From the NCBI RefSeq assembly GCF_014164775.1, contig NZ_JACJGB010000002.1:310001-374000 (forward strand): a DNA stretch of 64,000 nucleotides, in the 5' to 3' direction. The stretch is from Tessaracoccus sp. MC1679 (GTDB taxonomy: Bacteria > Actinomycetota > Actinomycetes > Propionibacteriales > Propionibacteriaceae). Shown here in pieces: positions 63,576 to 64,000 of the stretch. Both the position numbers and the translations under genes were made by a program. The stretch's first letter is position 1, and each line of letters starts with the position of its first letter. The notes beneath the pieces were generated by a model. That model saw only the letters and a program-made list of their open reading frames with translations. It was not told the origin of the DNA and ran no database searches.

Positions 63576-64000
63576 ATGTCAGGTCGCATCCGCAACGAGG
63601 CATTCAAGCAGAAGGTCATGTCGGCCCACGACGCCGCCGCCCTCGTCCAGAACGGATGGAATGTCGGCTTCTCGGGCTTCACCGGATCCGGCTACCCCAA
63701 GGCGTTCCCGGAGGCCCTCGCCGCCATCATCGACGCCCGGCACGGGCACGGCGAAGAGTTCCGGATCGGCGTGTGGACCGGAGCGTCCACTGCCCCCGAG
63801 CTCGACGGCGTCCTGGCCCGCACGGGCGGCATCTCGTACCGTGCCCCGTACCAGTCGGATCCCGAGATGCGCAGCGCCATCAACGCCGGCACCTCGTACT
63901 ACCAGGACATCCACCTCTCCCACATGGGACCCCAGGTGTCGCAGGGCTTCCTCGGCCACCTCAACGTCGCCGTCGTCGAGGCCACCTCCATCACGGCGGA
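63576..64000 (+). CDS. Succinyl-CoA:acetate CoA-transferase family protein (3' end outside window)
   Basis: The first 141 codons are visible. The start G-F-S-G-F-T-G-S-G-Y-P-K and later V-W-T-G-A-S-T-A-P-E-L-D and L-S-H-M-G-P match the acetyl-CoA hydrolase/succinyl-CoA:acetate transferase family. In propionic bacteria this enzyme swaps CoA between succinate and acetate or propionate during fermentation. AAGGAGGA precedes the ATG. The catalytic glutamate lies beyond the window. Confidence 0.88.
   Translation, partial: MSGRIRNEAFKQKVMSAHDAAALVQNGWNVGFSGFTGSGYPKAFPEALAAIIDARHGHGEEFRIGVWTGASTAPELDGVLARTGGISYRAPYQSDPEMRSAINAGTSYYQDIHLSHMGPQVSQGFLGHLNVAVVEATSITA

Overview
The window is high-GC actinobacterial DNA, most consistent with a Propionibacteriaceae-type genome (Tessaracoccus or a relative). 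I infer this from GTG/TTG starts, TANNNT -10 boxes, a cobalamin cluster (cobA-cobU-cobS), a PHO-box pst operon, a C-X5-K (mycothiol-type) arsenate reductase, and a succinyl-CoA:acetate CoA-transferase running off the right edge, an enzyme of propionate fermentation. Species-level assignment is not possible from the sequence alone.

Layout. 1-1.3 kb: C-terminal part of an Na+/H+ antiporter, then tRNA-Ser(GGA). About 1.4-40.3 kb: an accessory metal-resistance island that starts at the tRNA 3' end. It holds an excisionase-like gene, an arsenic operon (arsD-arsA-two YlbF-family genes-arsC-arsR, no arsenite permease), an integrase/nagA chimera, a YVTN lipoprotein, an IS256-family element, a SHOCT/Met-rich gene pair with a two-component system, CueP, a cmtR-cadA-CDF operon, two TlpA/CcdA thiol-redox modules, a second two-component system, a DUF305 lipoprotein, an lgt-containing operon, an ABC-2 exporter, two copies of a CopZ-like gene, a type II GAPDH, two copper-type P1B ATPases (CPD and CPC), an EamA transporter and CsoR. 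40.3-45.9 kb: peptide/nickel ABC importer and OsmC. 45.95-46.9 kb: a scar made of a pstB fragment, an integrase C-terminus and a truncated PCD-VOC gene. 47-64 kb: apparently core genes: arsR-arsC fusion, an atypical response regulator behind pstSCAB, a Ser/Thr kinase, TetR/DUF4386, a 2H phosphoesterase, cobSU-cobA, a methyltransferase, HtrA, SerB, a histidine phosphatase and the CoA-transferase.

How the genes work together. The most striking signal is regulatory. Eleven promoters in the island carry the same tandem direct repeat, CTTGACC-N4-CTTGACC (11-bp period, as for OmpR/PhoB-family regulators). A recognisable -10 hexamer begins 32-33 bases after the second repeat in every case. They drive the YVTN lipoprotein, CueP, the Grx-CcdA-TlpA operon, DUF305, the lgt operon, the ABC exporter, both CopZ-like genes, both copA leader promoters and a Met/His-rich peptide. 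Three of these promoters also carry a CsoR-like operator 43-44 bases further on, over the expected transcription start. I infer an extracytoplasmic copper-stress regulon activated by a two-component system (best candidate 23700-25546) and repressed in part by CsoR (39131-39412). A duplicated promoter/CopZ block shows how the locus grew by segmental duplication and insertion.
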